This document shows positions 1 to 10,036 of a stretch of DNA of 64,000 bases, piece by piece. Location: contig NZ_JASTLC010000001.1 in the NCBI RefSeq assembly GCF_030499575.1, forward strand, positions 3,496,001 to 3,560,000, in the 5' to 3' direction. The position numbers and the translations under genes are program-made. The notes beneath the pieces were generated by a model. That model did not search any database, was not told where the DNA came from, and saw only the letters and a list, made by a program, of their open reading frames with translations. The stretch comes from Streptomyces sp. DG2A-72 (GTDB taxonomy: Bacteria; Actinomycetota; Actinomycetes; Streptomycetales; Streptomycetaceae). Position 1 is the stretch's first letter; each line of letters begins with the position of its first letter.

Positions 1-1451
1 TCGATGACGGGGTCGAGGGCCGAGTCCAGGAGGCAGTCGATGAGCGGCGAGGGAGTGTAGTAAGAGCCGGAGGTCTTGCGGTCGTTGCCGTCCAGCTTCT
101 TCAGAACGTAGGAGCCGTCGTCGTCCTGGTGGGCTTCGAGTTCGAGCAGCGACTCGTAGACCGAGCCGAGTTCGTCCGCGCCCAGGTGCCGGTAGTCGAC
201 CTTGCGGGGCCGGCCGAGCTTGGCGTCGAAGATGACGGCGAGGGCGCGAACCGCCTCGTACAGGGACTCGTTGGTGAGGGCGAGACCCTCCAGCCTCCCG
301 TCCACGGGGGTGGGTTCGAAGAGGCCGCCGAGTGCGGGCAGACCCAGTTCGGGACGTCCGCCAGGCTTACCGAGGCCCTCGAGGACGAGGGTGAGAGCCT
401 GCCACTGGTCGCCGTGCGGGCTGCCGGTGCGGCGGGCGAGGCGGCGCAGGCGGTCCGTGGAGAAGTACTTCTCGTACCGGTCACGTGCTGCGTCGTCCGC
501 ATCCGGGTGGAGGAGCAGGCCACGGTCCTCGGTGACGAAGAGGAAGAGCAGCCGGTAGACGAGCCGCAGCAGGGCGGGTTTCAGGTCGCGGACGGTGAGG
601 GCGCCGGTGCTCAGGGCCGCGCGCAGGGCCGCGTTGTCGGGGTGGGCGATGAGCCCGGAGCCGATCACGGTGAGCGCCTTCTCGACGCCCTTGCGAAGCT
701 CCTTGAGGGCGCGGGTGCCGGAGTCGATGGCCTCGGTACGCCACTTCTCCAGCGGGCAGGACGAGGCAGGGTCGCCCTCGAAGCGGGTGCGGTGCAACAG
801 GCGCCACAGGAGGACGAAGTCGTCGGAGCGCTTGCCCTCGAAGATCGCCTGGAGGTCGAACTCGATGAACGCGGCGCCCGTCAGCGACACGGACTCGCGC
901 AGCAGCCGCAGCTGGCGGCCGTTGGACAGGACACCCCACAGGGCCTTGTCGCCGGAGCGGTTGAGGTACTCCTGGACCATGGACTGCGGTGCCTGCGGCG
1001 CCACTTGGGGGGTGCGGGTGTCCAGCGGGACGTTCCAGCCGGTGAGGTGCACGGGTACATGCGCCCACGCGTGGCTGACCGGGAAGTTCTTCGTCTCGTC
1101 GTGGGCGGGGAGGCCGGGCTCCGGCACGGCGGACAGCGCGCCGAAGCCGAGCTGCTCGAACAGGGGCAGCAGCCAGCGTTCGGTGGTGAGCCCCACCGCA
1201 TGCACACCGGGATCGTCGTCCGCTCCGTCGCGGGCGAGGGCGTCCTGGTAGGCGGCCCAGACGCCGCGCAGATAGCCCCATGAGCGCTCGGCGGCGTCCC
1301 GTACGGACTCGCCCTTGGCGAACAGCCGGTAGTCGGCGGGCTTCGCGCCGGACTGCTCCTTGCCCTCCTTGATGCGTACGAGGAGGTCGTACGGCAGCAG
1401 TCCGCCGACGGTGGCGACGGTGTCGGTGACCAGGGTCCTCGCGGTGCTCAT
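1..1451 (-). CDS. Eco57I-type DNA methyltransferase, DISARM DrmMI-like (N-terminal part)
   Basis: The reading frame starts at ATG 1451, overlapping the stop of the SNF2 helicase gene by 4 bp, and runs off the left edge, so only about the first 483 residues are visible. The frame contains a segment near the window edge reading SGSYYTPSPLID, which matches the start of the adenine-methylase domain of Eco57I/class 1 DISARM (DrmMI) enzymes. The long N-terminal region before it resembles the target-recognition or accessory part of these proteins. In DISARM the methylase is thought to mark host DNA. The S-adenosylmethionine-binding and NPPY-type motifs would lie outside the window, so activity cannot be judged. 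The co-directional, overlapping arrangement with the helicases supports one operon. Confidence 0.75.
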   Translation of the reverse strand, partial: MSTARTLVTDTVATVGGLLPYDLLVRIKEGKEQSGAKPADYRLFAKGESVRDAAERSWGYLRGVWAAYQDALARDGADDDPGVHAVGLTTERWLLPLFEQLGFGALSAVPEPGLPAHDETKNFPVSHAWAHVPVHLTGWNVPLDTRTPQVAPQAPQSMVQEYLNRSGDKALWGVLSNGRQLRLLRESVSLTGAAFIEFDLQAIFEGKRSDDFVLLWRLLHRTRFEGDPASSCPLEKWRTEAIDSGTRALKELRKGVEKALTVIGSGLIAHPDNAALRAALSTGALTVRDLKPALLRLVYRLLFLFVTEDRGLLLHPDADDAARDRYEKYFSTDRLRRLARRTGSPHGDQWQALTLVLEGLGKPGGRPELGLPALGGLFEPTPVDGRLEGLALTNESLYEAVRALAVIFDAKLGRPRKVDYRHLGADELGSVYESLLELEAHQDDDGSYVLKKLDGNDRKTSGSYYTPSPLIDCLLDSALDPVI

Positions 1452-4410
1452 GCGTCGGCTCCGAGCTGGATCGTGGCGGCCGGGCGGTAGAGGAAGACGC
1501 CGAGGACGTCCGGGTCGCCCTGCGGGACGGCCTTCAGGCCGGCGAGGCGGGCTCGGGCGGCGGTGCGGACCCGGTGGTGCGAAGCTTCCAGCTCCTTCGC
1601 GGCCGCATTGGAGCGCAGCCGCAGTTCGTCCATGAGGCCGGTGTCGAGGGCGGCGAGGATCGACGCGATGTGGTCGGTGGCGAAGCCCGGATCGGAGTTG
1701 CCAGTTGCACGGGCCTCCAGGAGGGCCAGGGCCTCTTCGTCGGGCAGCCACTGGGGCGCCTCGGCTCTGCCGTGGAAGGCCACCACCCGTGCGTCCTCGG
1801 CGAGTTGGGTGCGTACGTCGCCGTCGCGGGTGGGCAGGCTCAGCTGGAAGCGGTGCCGGACGAGGAGCATCGTGGTGGGCCGTCGTACGGCACTCGTACG
1901 GACCACGCCGCAGCGGCGGGCCGGGCGCTGCCAGGCGGGGAACTTCTCGTCCAGGGCGGTGTCCAGGACGAAGCGGGCGATCGCGGCCACCACCGGGTCG
2001 GTGCGGGTGAGCGCCGCCTCGCCGCGCGGGGCGCTCGGCGCGTCGTGGAAGACGACCGGGCTGGGATGGCGGGAGCCGAGCGCCGCCGTCACGGCGTCGC
2101 GCAGGCCCTGCGGAAGGGCGTCGGTGTGCGCGGTGAACCCGCCTTGCTTGCGGTCGGCGGGCGCGCCGCGCAGCGCGCCGAGCGCGCGGCGGGTGAACTC
2201 CCTGACCTCCTCGCCGGTGCCGAGCGCGGCAAGGATCTCGGCGACCTCTGCGGCCACGTCCTCCTTCTTGATCCGGTTCTGGGCGTAGAGGGACCGGGAC
2301 GCCTTCTCCCGCTCGGCGGAGGATTCCCAGGCGAGCTCCAACTGTTCGGCGGCGGGCAGCTGTTCGCGCTCGAACAACCCCTCCTGCTCGAAGGAGGGGG
2401 TCTCGACGTTCAGGATCAGCTGTTCGAAGACCGCCTGCATGGCGCTCTCCGCCTGCTGCGGCACCGGGACGGAGATGCCGGTGGCGCGGCGGATGCGCTC
2501 GTGCTTGCGCAGCAGCACCTTCAGGACGATGTCGTCGACCGGGTTGTCCGCCCCGTACAGGGTGAGGGCCTTCACGGTGTCGGTGCGCTGCCCGAAGCGG
2601 TCGACCCGGCCTTCGCGCTGTTCGTGGCGGGTCGGGTTCCAGGCCAGGTCGTAGTGGATGACGGCGTCGAAGGACTCCTGGAGGTTGACGCCCTCGGACA
2701 GGCAGTCGGTGGCCACCAGGACGCGCCGTTCGGGGCCGGCTCGCCGTTCTCGTCCGTGCCGGTGAGTTCGGCGATCCGGTTCAGGCGCATGTCGGGCGAG
2801 AGCTCGCCGGTGACGGAGGCGACCGCCACCGGGTGCTCGGTGCCTCTCTTGTTGAGCACCTTCTTCAGGTGCTCGGCCACGTAGTCGGACGTGGCGATGT
2901 AGCGGCAGAACACGATCGGCCGGTAGCCGGAGTCGAGGAGGTCGGTGACCGTCGCCACCAGCTTCTTCAACTTGGTGTCGCGGGTGGGCCCGGCGAGCCT
3001 GCCCGCGGCCTCGGCCATGGCGACGAGTCGGGCCTTCTCATCGGCGTCGAGGCCGTCAGGGTCGGCTTCCTCAACCCTGGACGCGGCGGACGGCAGCAGG
3101 CTGCCCGGGACCTCGTCGGCGGACTCCGCACTGTCGGTATCGGCCGGGTCCGAGACGGTCGACTGCCCGGTGCGGTCCGCCTCGTCGGGGGTGTCCGCCT
3201 CCTGGACACCGGCCCTGGTCTTCAGGGACCGTACGGCGGCGGCGGGCGAAGAGGACAGGGTGCGCAGCAGCGCCAGCGTCGACCACCAACGCTGCCTTTG
3301 CTGCAGCGCCCCGTCGGCGGAGCGCACCGTCTCACGGGCGTACGCGAGGACCTCGGCGAGCAGGGCGCGGTAGTCGCTGTGCAGGGCGTAGGAGACCTCG
3401 GCACTGTCCCGGCTGGAGGGGAAGTGCGCGCCGTCCTGGAAGTCCTCACGGATGTCGGCGCGGCGGCGCTGCACGAAGAACTGGGCGAGCAGCTCACGGC
3501 CCGCGCGGGACTCGAAGCTCACGGTGGCGAGGCGGGCGTCGAGAAGCCCGAGCAACCTTCGGAAGGGCTCCTCCTTGCCACTGTGCGGGGTCGCGGTGAC
3601 CAGGAGGAGGTGCCGGTCGGGGGCGTCGGCGAGCGCGCGCAGCAGTCCGTACCGCTGCTGCGAGGTGCGCGCCGAGATCTGCGCCGAGGTGTCCGCGACA
3701 CAGGTGTGCGCCTCGTCGACGATCACCAGGTCGGGGCAGTTGCGCAGGAAGTCCTCACGGTGGCGGGGCGACTTGATGAAGTCCGTCGACACGACGTAGG
3801 CGCCGTCCGGGCGGAACACCGACTGCCCGTACGGCGTCTCGCGCTCGAGCCGGCCGATCGTGGCGGGCAGCACCAGACGCGCGTCGATACCGAACTTGCC
3901 CCGCAGCTCGGCCCGCCACTGTTCGGCGAGCGCCGGGGAACACAGCACGACCAGGCCACGGGCGTCGCCCTGGGCAAGCAGTTCGGCCGCGATGAGACCG
4001 GCCTCGACGGTCTTGCCGATGCCCACGTCGTCGGCGATCAGCAGCCTCACCGTCTCCTGGCGCAGCGCCATCATCAGCGGCACCAACTGGTACGGGCGCG
4101 GGTCCACGGCGATCGAGGCGAGGGACCGGAAGGGACCGGCCCCGGCCCGGAACCCGATCCGCAGGGCGGTGCGCAGCAGACCGGCGGTGTGCTGGTCGCC
4201 GAGATCACCGGGCGTGGGCGGGGCGAACGTGGCGGGCACCACGGTCTCCAGGCCGGGCAGCACCCCCGCGATGTCGACGTCGGCGCCGCCCAGCGGGCGC
4301 AGCACGAGGAGGTCCTCGGTGGAGTCCGGCAGCACCACCCATTCACGGCCCCGGGCGTGGACGAGGGAGCCGACGGCGTACTTCGGGGCCGGCGCGGCGG
4401 CGGTGGTCAT
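1448..4410 (-). pseudogene. drmD: SNF2-family helicase, DISARM DrmD-like, frameshifted
   Basis: A SNF2-type ATPase of about 985 residues when the two frames are joined. Visible motifs are a P-loop DVGIGKT near residue 130, a DEAH box (VDEAH) near 232, TATPHSG near 273, and a C-terminal helicase lobe with IVFCRYIATSDY near 500 and EGRVDRFGQ after the frameshift. The N-terminal block (REWVVLPDS, LLVLRPLGG) is typical of DISARM DrmD proteins. The frame breaks at about 2724-2732: one extra G would restore PNGRVLVATDCLSEG. As the sequence stands, translation ends in out-of-frame residues and the second lobe is separate. It overlaps the methylase start by 4 bp and lies 108 bp downstream of the giant helicase. 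The break may be a real inactivation or an under-called GGG. Confidence 0.85.
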
Positions 4411-4518
4411 ACGGGCCTTCCGGGTGGGTGCGGGGGCGGGGACGTGGGGTGTGCACGGAGCGGAGCGGTGGGCCGACGGGCTGCTGAACCTGTCGGCCGA
4501 TGTGCCTGGAGAAGCAGG

Positions 4519-7500
4519 TCAGCGGCGAGGTTCGCCGAACACCTGAGGGTACTCGGCGACCTTCTTGGACCAGTCGTCGTCGTAGCGGACGCGGACCACT
4601 TCCCAGCCGAAGTCCTTCAGCCGTTCCTCCGCCTCCTCGTCGCGCAGCACGACGTCGTCGTGGTCGTGATGCGGGCCGTCGACGAAGACCGCGATCGGGC
4701 CGAACCCGGTGTCGTACACGAAGTCCGGCTTGGACAGGGCCTCGCGCACCGTGATCTGCTGGTGGTCCGGGAGCCGGTGCCCGTGCGACCTCAGGTATTC
4801 GACGAAGCGCTCCTCCAAGGTGGAGTCCGAGCCCTGCCGCAGCGCGTCGGCGTGCTCGTCGCGCGAGCGGCCCGGGGTCGACTCGCCGACGGTGCCGTCC
4901 GCGAACGCCTGGAGCAGCTCGCGCGCCAACTGCCGGTCGATGACGCGGTGGTGGCGCTGATTGCTGAAGGAGAGCAGGCAGTCGTAGCAGCCCTTCTCGC
5001 ACGGGTCTCCGTTGGTCTTCTCGTCACCGCGGTCACGCCCCAGTTGGTCGAAGTGGGCGATCTCCAGAGCCTTGCGCGCAGCGCGGGCCAGTGCACCGGG
5101 CTCGGACTGCAGACGCCGGAGCACCCCCGCGCCACCCTCCGCGCTCTCGATGAACAGCAGCCGCTCACGCGGCCCGTCGTACGGCGGCAGTTCCTCGGTG
5201 TCGAGTTCGGCGTCCTCCAGTTGGAACTCGGCCTCGATGCCCCGCTCCAGGGCGTACTGGAGGGTGACGGCGGTGTCCCGGTCGACCGGCTCGGCCAGCT
5301 GGAGGACGAGGATGTTCCGGGTGTCCTGCACATACGGGATCACCGGCATCTTACGGCCCGCCTTCTCCGCGTCCGCGAGCCCTTCCTGCTCCTGGGGGGT
5401 CTCCCGGCCGCCCTTCTTGGCCGCGCCGCCCGCGAGCCACTCGCCCGTCACCGGATCCATCCAGAAGCCGATCTCCCCCTTGGCGACGGAGCGGCGATAG
5501 CCGAGGTTGGTGAGCCGGACGGTGGCGCTGTCGCCGTACGCCAGCTCGGCCAGGGCACGGCCGGACGCGGACTGCGCCATGGCCCGCAGTGATCCGTCGC
5601 GGCCGTCCTCGTGTTTCTTGAAGCGGTAGGAGATCTCCACCTTGTAACCGGTGCGCTGGCGCTCCTCCTCGTCGGAGGAGATCCGGTCGCGTCGGTGCGT
5701 GAAGACGGTGTGCAGGTGCAGCAGACCGGTCCGCGCGTCACCGAGGCCGCTGCCGCAGCCCCCGCAGACGTCCTCGCGCTGCTCCTCCGGGGACAGATAG
5801 CCGCACCGTCCGCAGACCTTCGCGCTCTCGGTGGTCAGCTCGCCCGCGGTGTCCGGCGGCAGCTGCACCCGGTCCACCTTGTAGCGGCTGCCCTCGTGGT
5901 AGATCAGCGCACCGGGCCCGAACTCCCGGATCGCGATGAACCTGGAGCGCTGCAGATAGTCGCCGTCGTAGCCGCCGCGGCTGGTGCGGCCGGTTCCCGG
6001 GATATAAGCGGCGAGCGGCAGCCGGGGGAAGGAGTAGCCCGGCAGGAAGCCCTCGGAGGCGAAGTAGCGGTACGGGAAGAAGTCCGACATCACGGTCCGC
6101 TCGCCACCCTGCTCGTTGCGCAGCAGCGCGAGCTGGCTCTCGGCCTGGGCGCGGCGGCGCTTGGCCTGGTCCTTGGAGCGGCCCGTGGCGGTGCGGTTGA
6201 GGATGTTGCGGTGCTGGATCTCGCGCTCTTCGAGGGCGCGCCTGAAGAGATTCCGCCAACGCCCGCAGGCCCGGCGGAAGCTGCCCGGCGCGGCCTCGAC
6301 GGTCTGCTCCAGCCACTGCTCGTGCCACCAGGACGTGGCGCGCAGCAGGTCGCCACAGCCGTCGAGAACGGTACGGGCCCGCGCCAGAGCACGGCGCCGG
6401 GCGGCCGGCTCGTCGATGGCCCCGGCCACGGACGACGCCAGTTCCAGCGAGGGGTTGTCGCCGTCGGACTCGATCAGCCTGGCCATGCTGGTGCCGAGAT
6501 CGAGCCGGGTCTCGGCGAGCCAGATCGCGTGCACATGAGAGGCGAGCAGATCCTCGTTGGCCAGGTCGAGCCGGGGCGGGGCGACGACACCGGACACCAT
6601 CTGCCTGCGCCGGGTGAAGTAGTACTGGTCGTGGCTGTTGCCGGTCGCGCAGTACGTGGTGACCAGCGCGGGCTGCCCGCTGCGGCCAGCGCGGCCCGAG
6701 CGCTGTGCGTAGTTGGCGGGGGTCGGCGGCACGTTGCGCAGGTTGACCGCGTTGAGGCTCTTGATGTCGACGCCGAGTTCCATCGTCGGCGAGCAGTACA
6801 GGAGCGGAAGCCGGGTGCCCTCACCGAACAGGTCCTCGCGCTCCTGGCGGACGTCGGGGTGGACCTGGGCCGTGTGCTCGGCTGCGTGCAGACCGGCGAA
6901 GGTGGCAGCGATGTCCTTGTAGAGCCGCTTGAAGAAGGCGTTTACGCGGGGCCCGCGCTCGTCGCGGTAGGTGCGGCGCAGGCGGTCCACGGCGCCGTGG
7001 TCGTCGTCGCGGGCGTGCCAGCGGATGACCGTGTGGTTGATCCGGTAGCCCGGCTCCTCGCCCCTCCCCTGGGAGACCTCGGTCAGCACTCCGCCGTCCG
7101 CCAGAACCCGGAGCAGGTCGCGGATGACGTCCTGGGCCTCGTCCAGGGACAGCCCCTGCCCCCAGTCGGGGAAGGTGCCGCTCTTTCGGACGTGGCGGCC
7201 GAACGCGCCTCGGCCGGTGAGGTTCAGCTCGCTGCGAACGCGCCCGGTACGGCCGGGGCGTCCGGCGCGGGCGACGGCGACACCGGCAGGAGGCGGCGCC
7301 GCCTCCGTGTCGGCGATTCCCCACGCGTCGTTGAGCCGGGCCGACTCCTTGCGCAGTTCGGCGAACTTGGTCTCGGTGAAGTACGGGGTGTCCACGGCGC
7401 GCTGGCGGCGCAGCTCATCCATGAGGACCGTGGACAGCCCGTGGCGCACCTCGGAGGTCGCTGTACGCAGCGGGCCCGCGGTGTCCTGCCACCGGTCCTC

Positions 7501-9792
7501 ATCACCGGCGATCGCCGCCAGACCCGCGTACTCAAGGCCGAGCAGCCCGGTCTGCTCCAGGTTGGGCATGGTGACGCGCCAGCCGCGTTCCAGGTCGAGG
7601 AAGAGGCGGTACTCGGCGACCGCGGCCAGTGCCTCCAGCGTACTCTCGGCGAGCTCCTCGATCTCGGTGGGCTTGGCCGCGTACTCGTGCGGGGAGAGCC
7701 CCATCGCCGCCACCACTTCCTCGCCGAGTCGCTTCCAGCGCAGCCCCTTGTCGCCGGCCTCGACCATCGCCCGGTAGAGAGCGCCACGCAGCTGCGTGAC
7801 CATGACGAAGTCGTTGAAGTGCCCCGACTGGAGGCTCGCGTCCTGCCGGTTGTCGACGAAGGTGAGCAACTTCCTTGCGTCCTTCTTGAGTTCACCCTCG
7901 GGGATGCTCTTGAGGTGACGCACGATCGAGGCGCTGATGACCGACGTGGCGGTCGAGCGGCCCTCCTGGTCGAGGGTCATCAGCTTGGCGAAGTCGCGCT
8001 CCTTGACCTGCTCGTAGCCGACACCGCACTCCAGGCAGAAGAGGAACGGGGCAGGCAGGTACGCCGCGTAGATGCCGCCGTTCGCCTTTCCCCCGCCGGT
8101 GCCGTCCGGGCGCACCCACACCGGCTGCGGCGCTCGCTTCCTGCGGCTCGCGGTGAGCACCGGGGCGCCCTTGCGCTCGTCGAAGGTGAGCCAGCTGTCG
8201 GGGAAGCGTCGCTGCTCGATGGCGTCGCCGACCTGCTCCGGCCACGGGTTGACGGCCGAGATGTACAGATACCCCTGCTCGTCGTCCTCATCCTCGCGGG
8301 TACGGAAAGCGACGCTGCCGTCGCCGTCCTGGTCGCGGGCCACCATCAGGTACTCCTGTCCGCATTCACGGCAGAAGGACAGCGGCAGCAGCAGCTTCTC
8401 GGGGGCGTTGGGGACGCGCTGCTGGTAGGTGCGGGTGATATGGCGGTCGGCCTCTCCCTCCAGGGAGACGTAGACGGATCCGCCCTTGGACAGGAACTGG
8501 TGCAGCCTGAAGGCGAACAGCGGGCGGGCGCCCTCCTCCCGGCGGGCGGCCGCCCCCGCCTGGAGGGTGGCCCGGATGGCCTCAGCGCACGCCTCGTACC
8601 AGCGTTCCTCGGGCTCGCTCTCCTCGATGCCGAACGCCTCGGAGCGCAGGCGCAGAGCGGCGGCCTCCACGGTGACCGGTTCGGCGCGGACCAGGAGCGT
8701 GCTGCCATCCTCGTCCTCGGTCTCCACCAGGCCGAAGGTGGTCTCGATCCAGCGGGCCAGCGGATCGGCAGCCAGCCGCCCGTACTCGGCCGGAGGGTTG
8801 TTCTCCCTTACCCGCTCGGCGAGTTCGGACGGCGTGGGCACGGCATCCCCGGTCGCCCGCACCAGGGTCTCGCCGACCACCCGCTTCGGGTCGATCTCCG
8901 TGTCGAAGAGGGTGGAGGCGACCCGGGCGACCTCACGACGGCGAGCGGCGGGCGTGCCGCCGGTGGCCATCGTCGCGGACGTGCCCACGCACTGCAGATT
9001 GGGCGATTCGCAAGCCTCACGTACGCGCCGCACCAGCATGGCGACGTCGGCGCCCTGCCGCCCCCGGTAGGTGTGCAGTTCGTCGAGGACGAGGAAGCGC
9101 AACCCCTTGGCCGCCCCGATGAGCTTCTCGCGCTCCTTGGGACGGGTGAGCATCAGCTCCAGCATCACGTAGTTGGTGAGCAGGATGTCGGGCTTGGATT
9201 CGCGGATGGCCTCCTTTTCGTCCTCCTTCTCCTGACCGGTGTAGCGCGCATAAGTGACCGGCTCGCTCCCCTCGCCGTATCCGGCGGTGAGGAACTTCGC
9301 CAACTCCCGCTCCTGGCTGTTGGCGAGGGCGTTCATGGGGTAGACGATGATCGCCTTGATGCCGGGCGCACCCCCGGCCTCCTTCTCGCGCAGCACCCGG
9401 TCGACGATCGGCACGATGTAGCCGAGGCTCTTCCCGGAGCCGGTGCCGGTCGTCAGGACGTACGACTCCCTGGAGTCGGCCGCCTTGATCGCCTCCAGCT
9501 GGTGCTGGTGGAAGTGGATCGGGCGGACGATGGCGCCCCGCTCGTCCTTGCCCGTACGGAAGATGTCCGCGCACGCCGGGTGAAGCAGTCCTCCCGGCCG
9601 CGCGAGATCCTCGACCGAACCGCCGGGCGCGAAGCTCGGGTTGAGGGAGAGGTAGGGGTCGGGCCACTGGTCTCCGTCGGCGAGCGACTTCGAGACCTTG
9701 GCGTCGATGCGCCGGTCGTCGATCACCACCGATCCGGACGTGTACTCCTTGTAGTCCCGGATGAGCCGCTGGTGCACCTTGAAGACGTCCAC
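4519..9792 (-). CDS. Giant DEAD/DEAH helicase with DUF1998 and C-terminal nuclease-like domain
   Basis: About 1,757 residues from a GTG start at 9792; related proteins begin with a similar VDVFKVHQRL segment, so the 32 codons upstream are probably not translated. Domains in order: Lhr-like helicase lobe 1 with Walker A TGTGSGKS near residue 115 and DELH near 236; lobe 2 with SPTMELGVDIKSLN near 1000 and RSGRAGR near 1035; a CGRCG...CGGCG zinc-ribbon-like stretch near 1325-1347; a DUF1998 cysteine cluster CEKGCYDCLLSF near 1600; and a DUF559/Vsr-like tail with KPDFVY and VFVDGPHH near 1700-1755. DISARM normally encodes helicase DrmA and DUF1998 protein DrmB separately; here these functions appear fused, with a nuclease fold added. 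It is the first gene of the minus-strand operon with the SNF2 helicase and methylase. A role in phage defence is inferred. Confidence 0.8.
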   Translation of the reverse strand: MDVFKVHQRLIRDYKEYTSGSVVIDDRRIDAKVSKSLADGDQWPDPYLSLNPSFAPGGSVEDLARPGGLLHPACADIFRTGKDERGAIVRPIHFHQHQLEAIKAADSRESYVLTTGTGSGKSLGYIVPIVDRVLREKEAGGAPGIKAIIVYPMNALANSQERELAKFLTAGYGEGSEPVTYARYTGQEKEDEKEAIRESKPDILLTNYVMLELMLTRPKEREKLIGAAKGLRFLVLDELHTYRGRQGADVAMLVRRVREACESPNLQCVGTSATMATGGTPAARRREVARVASTLFDTEIDPKRVVGETLVRATGDAVPTPSELAERVRENNPPAEYGRLAADPLARWIETTFGLVETEDEDGSTLLVRAEPVTVEAAALRLRSEAFGIEESEPEERWYEACAEAIRATLQAGAAARREEGARPLFAFRLHQFLSKGGSVYVSLEGEADRHITRTYQQRVPNAPEKLLLPLSFCRECGQEYLMVARDQDGDGSVAFRTREDEDDEQGYLYISAVNPWPEQVGDAIEQRRFPDSWLTFDERKGAPVLTASRRKRAPQPVWVRPDGTGGGKANGGIYAAYLPAPFLFCLECGVGYEQVKERDFAKLMTLDQEGRSTATSVISASIVRHLKSIPEGELKKDARKLLTFVDNRQDASLQSGHFNDFVMVTQLRGALYRAMVEAGDKGLRWKRLGEEVVAAMGLSPHEYAAKPTEIEELAESTLEALAAVAEYRLFLDLERGWRVTMPNLEQTGLLGLEYAGLAAIAGDEDRWQDTAGPLRTATSEVRHGLSTVLMDELRRQRAVDTPYFTETKFAELRKESARLNDAWGIADTEAAPPPAGVAVARAGRPGRTGRVRSELNLTGRGAFGRHVRKSGTFPDWGQGLSLDEAQDVIRDLLRVLADGGVLTEVSQGRGEEPGYRINHTVIRWHARDDDHGAVDRLRRTYRDERGPRVNAFFKRLYKDIAATFAGLHAAEHTAQVHPDVRQEREDLFGEGTRLPLLYCSPTMELGVDIKSLNAVNLRNVPPTPANYAQRSGRAGRSGQPALVTTYCATGNSHDQYYFTRRRQMVSGVVAPPRLDLANEDLLASHVHAIWLAETRLDLGTSMARLIESDGDNPSLELASSVAGAIDEPAARRRALARARTVLDGCGDLLRATSWWHEQWLEQTVEAAPGSFRRACGRWRNLFRRALEEREIQHRNILNRTATGRSKDQAKRRRAQAESQLALLRNEQGGERTVMSDFFPYRYFASEGFLPGYSFPRLPLAAYIPGTGRTSRGGYDGDYLQRSRFIAIREFGPGALIYHEGSRYKVDRVQLPPDTAGELTTESAKVCGRCGYLSPEEQREDVCGGCGSGLGDARTGLLHLHTVFTHRRDRISSDEEERQRTGYKVEISYRFKKHEDGRDGSLRAMAQSASGRALAELAYGDSATVRLTNLGYRRSVAKGEIGFWMDPVTGEWLAGGAAKKGGRETPQEQEGLADAEKAGRKMPVIPYVQDTRNILVLQLAEPVDRDTAVTLQYALERGIEAEFQLEDAELDTEELPPYDGPRERLLFIESAEGGAGVLRRLQSEPGALARAARKALEIAHFDQLGRDRGDEKTNGDPCEKGCYDCLLSFSNQRHHRVIDRQLARELLQAFADGTVGESTPGRSRDEHADALRQGSDSTLEERFVEYLRSHGHRLPDHQQITVREALSKPDFVYDTGFGPIAVFVDGPHHDHDDVVLRDEEAEERLKDFGWEVVRVRYDDDWSKKVAEYPQVFGEPRR

Positions 9793-9883
9793 GTGTTCCC
9801 CACTTGTTCCCGAGGCGGTCCGGAGCAACGGTAGCCACCCGCCGGCCGCGGTGCGCCACACTCCCCTTGATCGTACGTCGCAC

Positions 9884-9913
9884 ATCACAGCATGCAGTTG
9901 TGAACTAAGTCAA
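9884..9913 (-). promoter_or_regulatory. Candidate promoter of the DISARM-related operon
   Basis: Read on the minus strand, TTGACT (9913-9908) is followed after 18 bp by TGTGAT (9889-9884), an acceptable but imperfect -35/-10 pair. It lies about 90 bp upstream of the GTG start at 9792, in an AT-rich patch of the divergent spacer to the kinase gene. No other pair in the spacer is better for this strand. Confidence 0.3.
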
Positions 9914-10036
9914 TAGACACTAAAGGTGGGAAGGTCGGTTCACGAAACAACGTGCTCATGCCACACTCTGTCCGAGGCGCCCGCCCGGCGGACGCGCCGG
10001 GCCACGAAGACGGACGCGGACGGAGTCGCCCCGCAC

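Noticed and set aside
2833..5592. Plus-strand open frame of about 919 codons opposite the SNF2 gene
   Set aside because: Antisense shadow typical of high-GC DNA; composition is not protein-like.
5611..9834. Very long plus-strand open frame (about 1,400 codons) opposite the large helicase gene
   Set aside because: It is an antisense shadow: low-complexity R/G/A/V/L-rich translation, no family motif, while the minus strand has clear helicase motifs.
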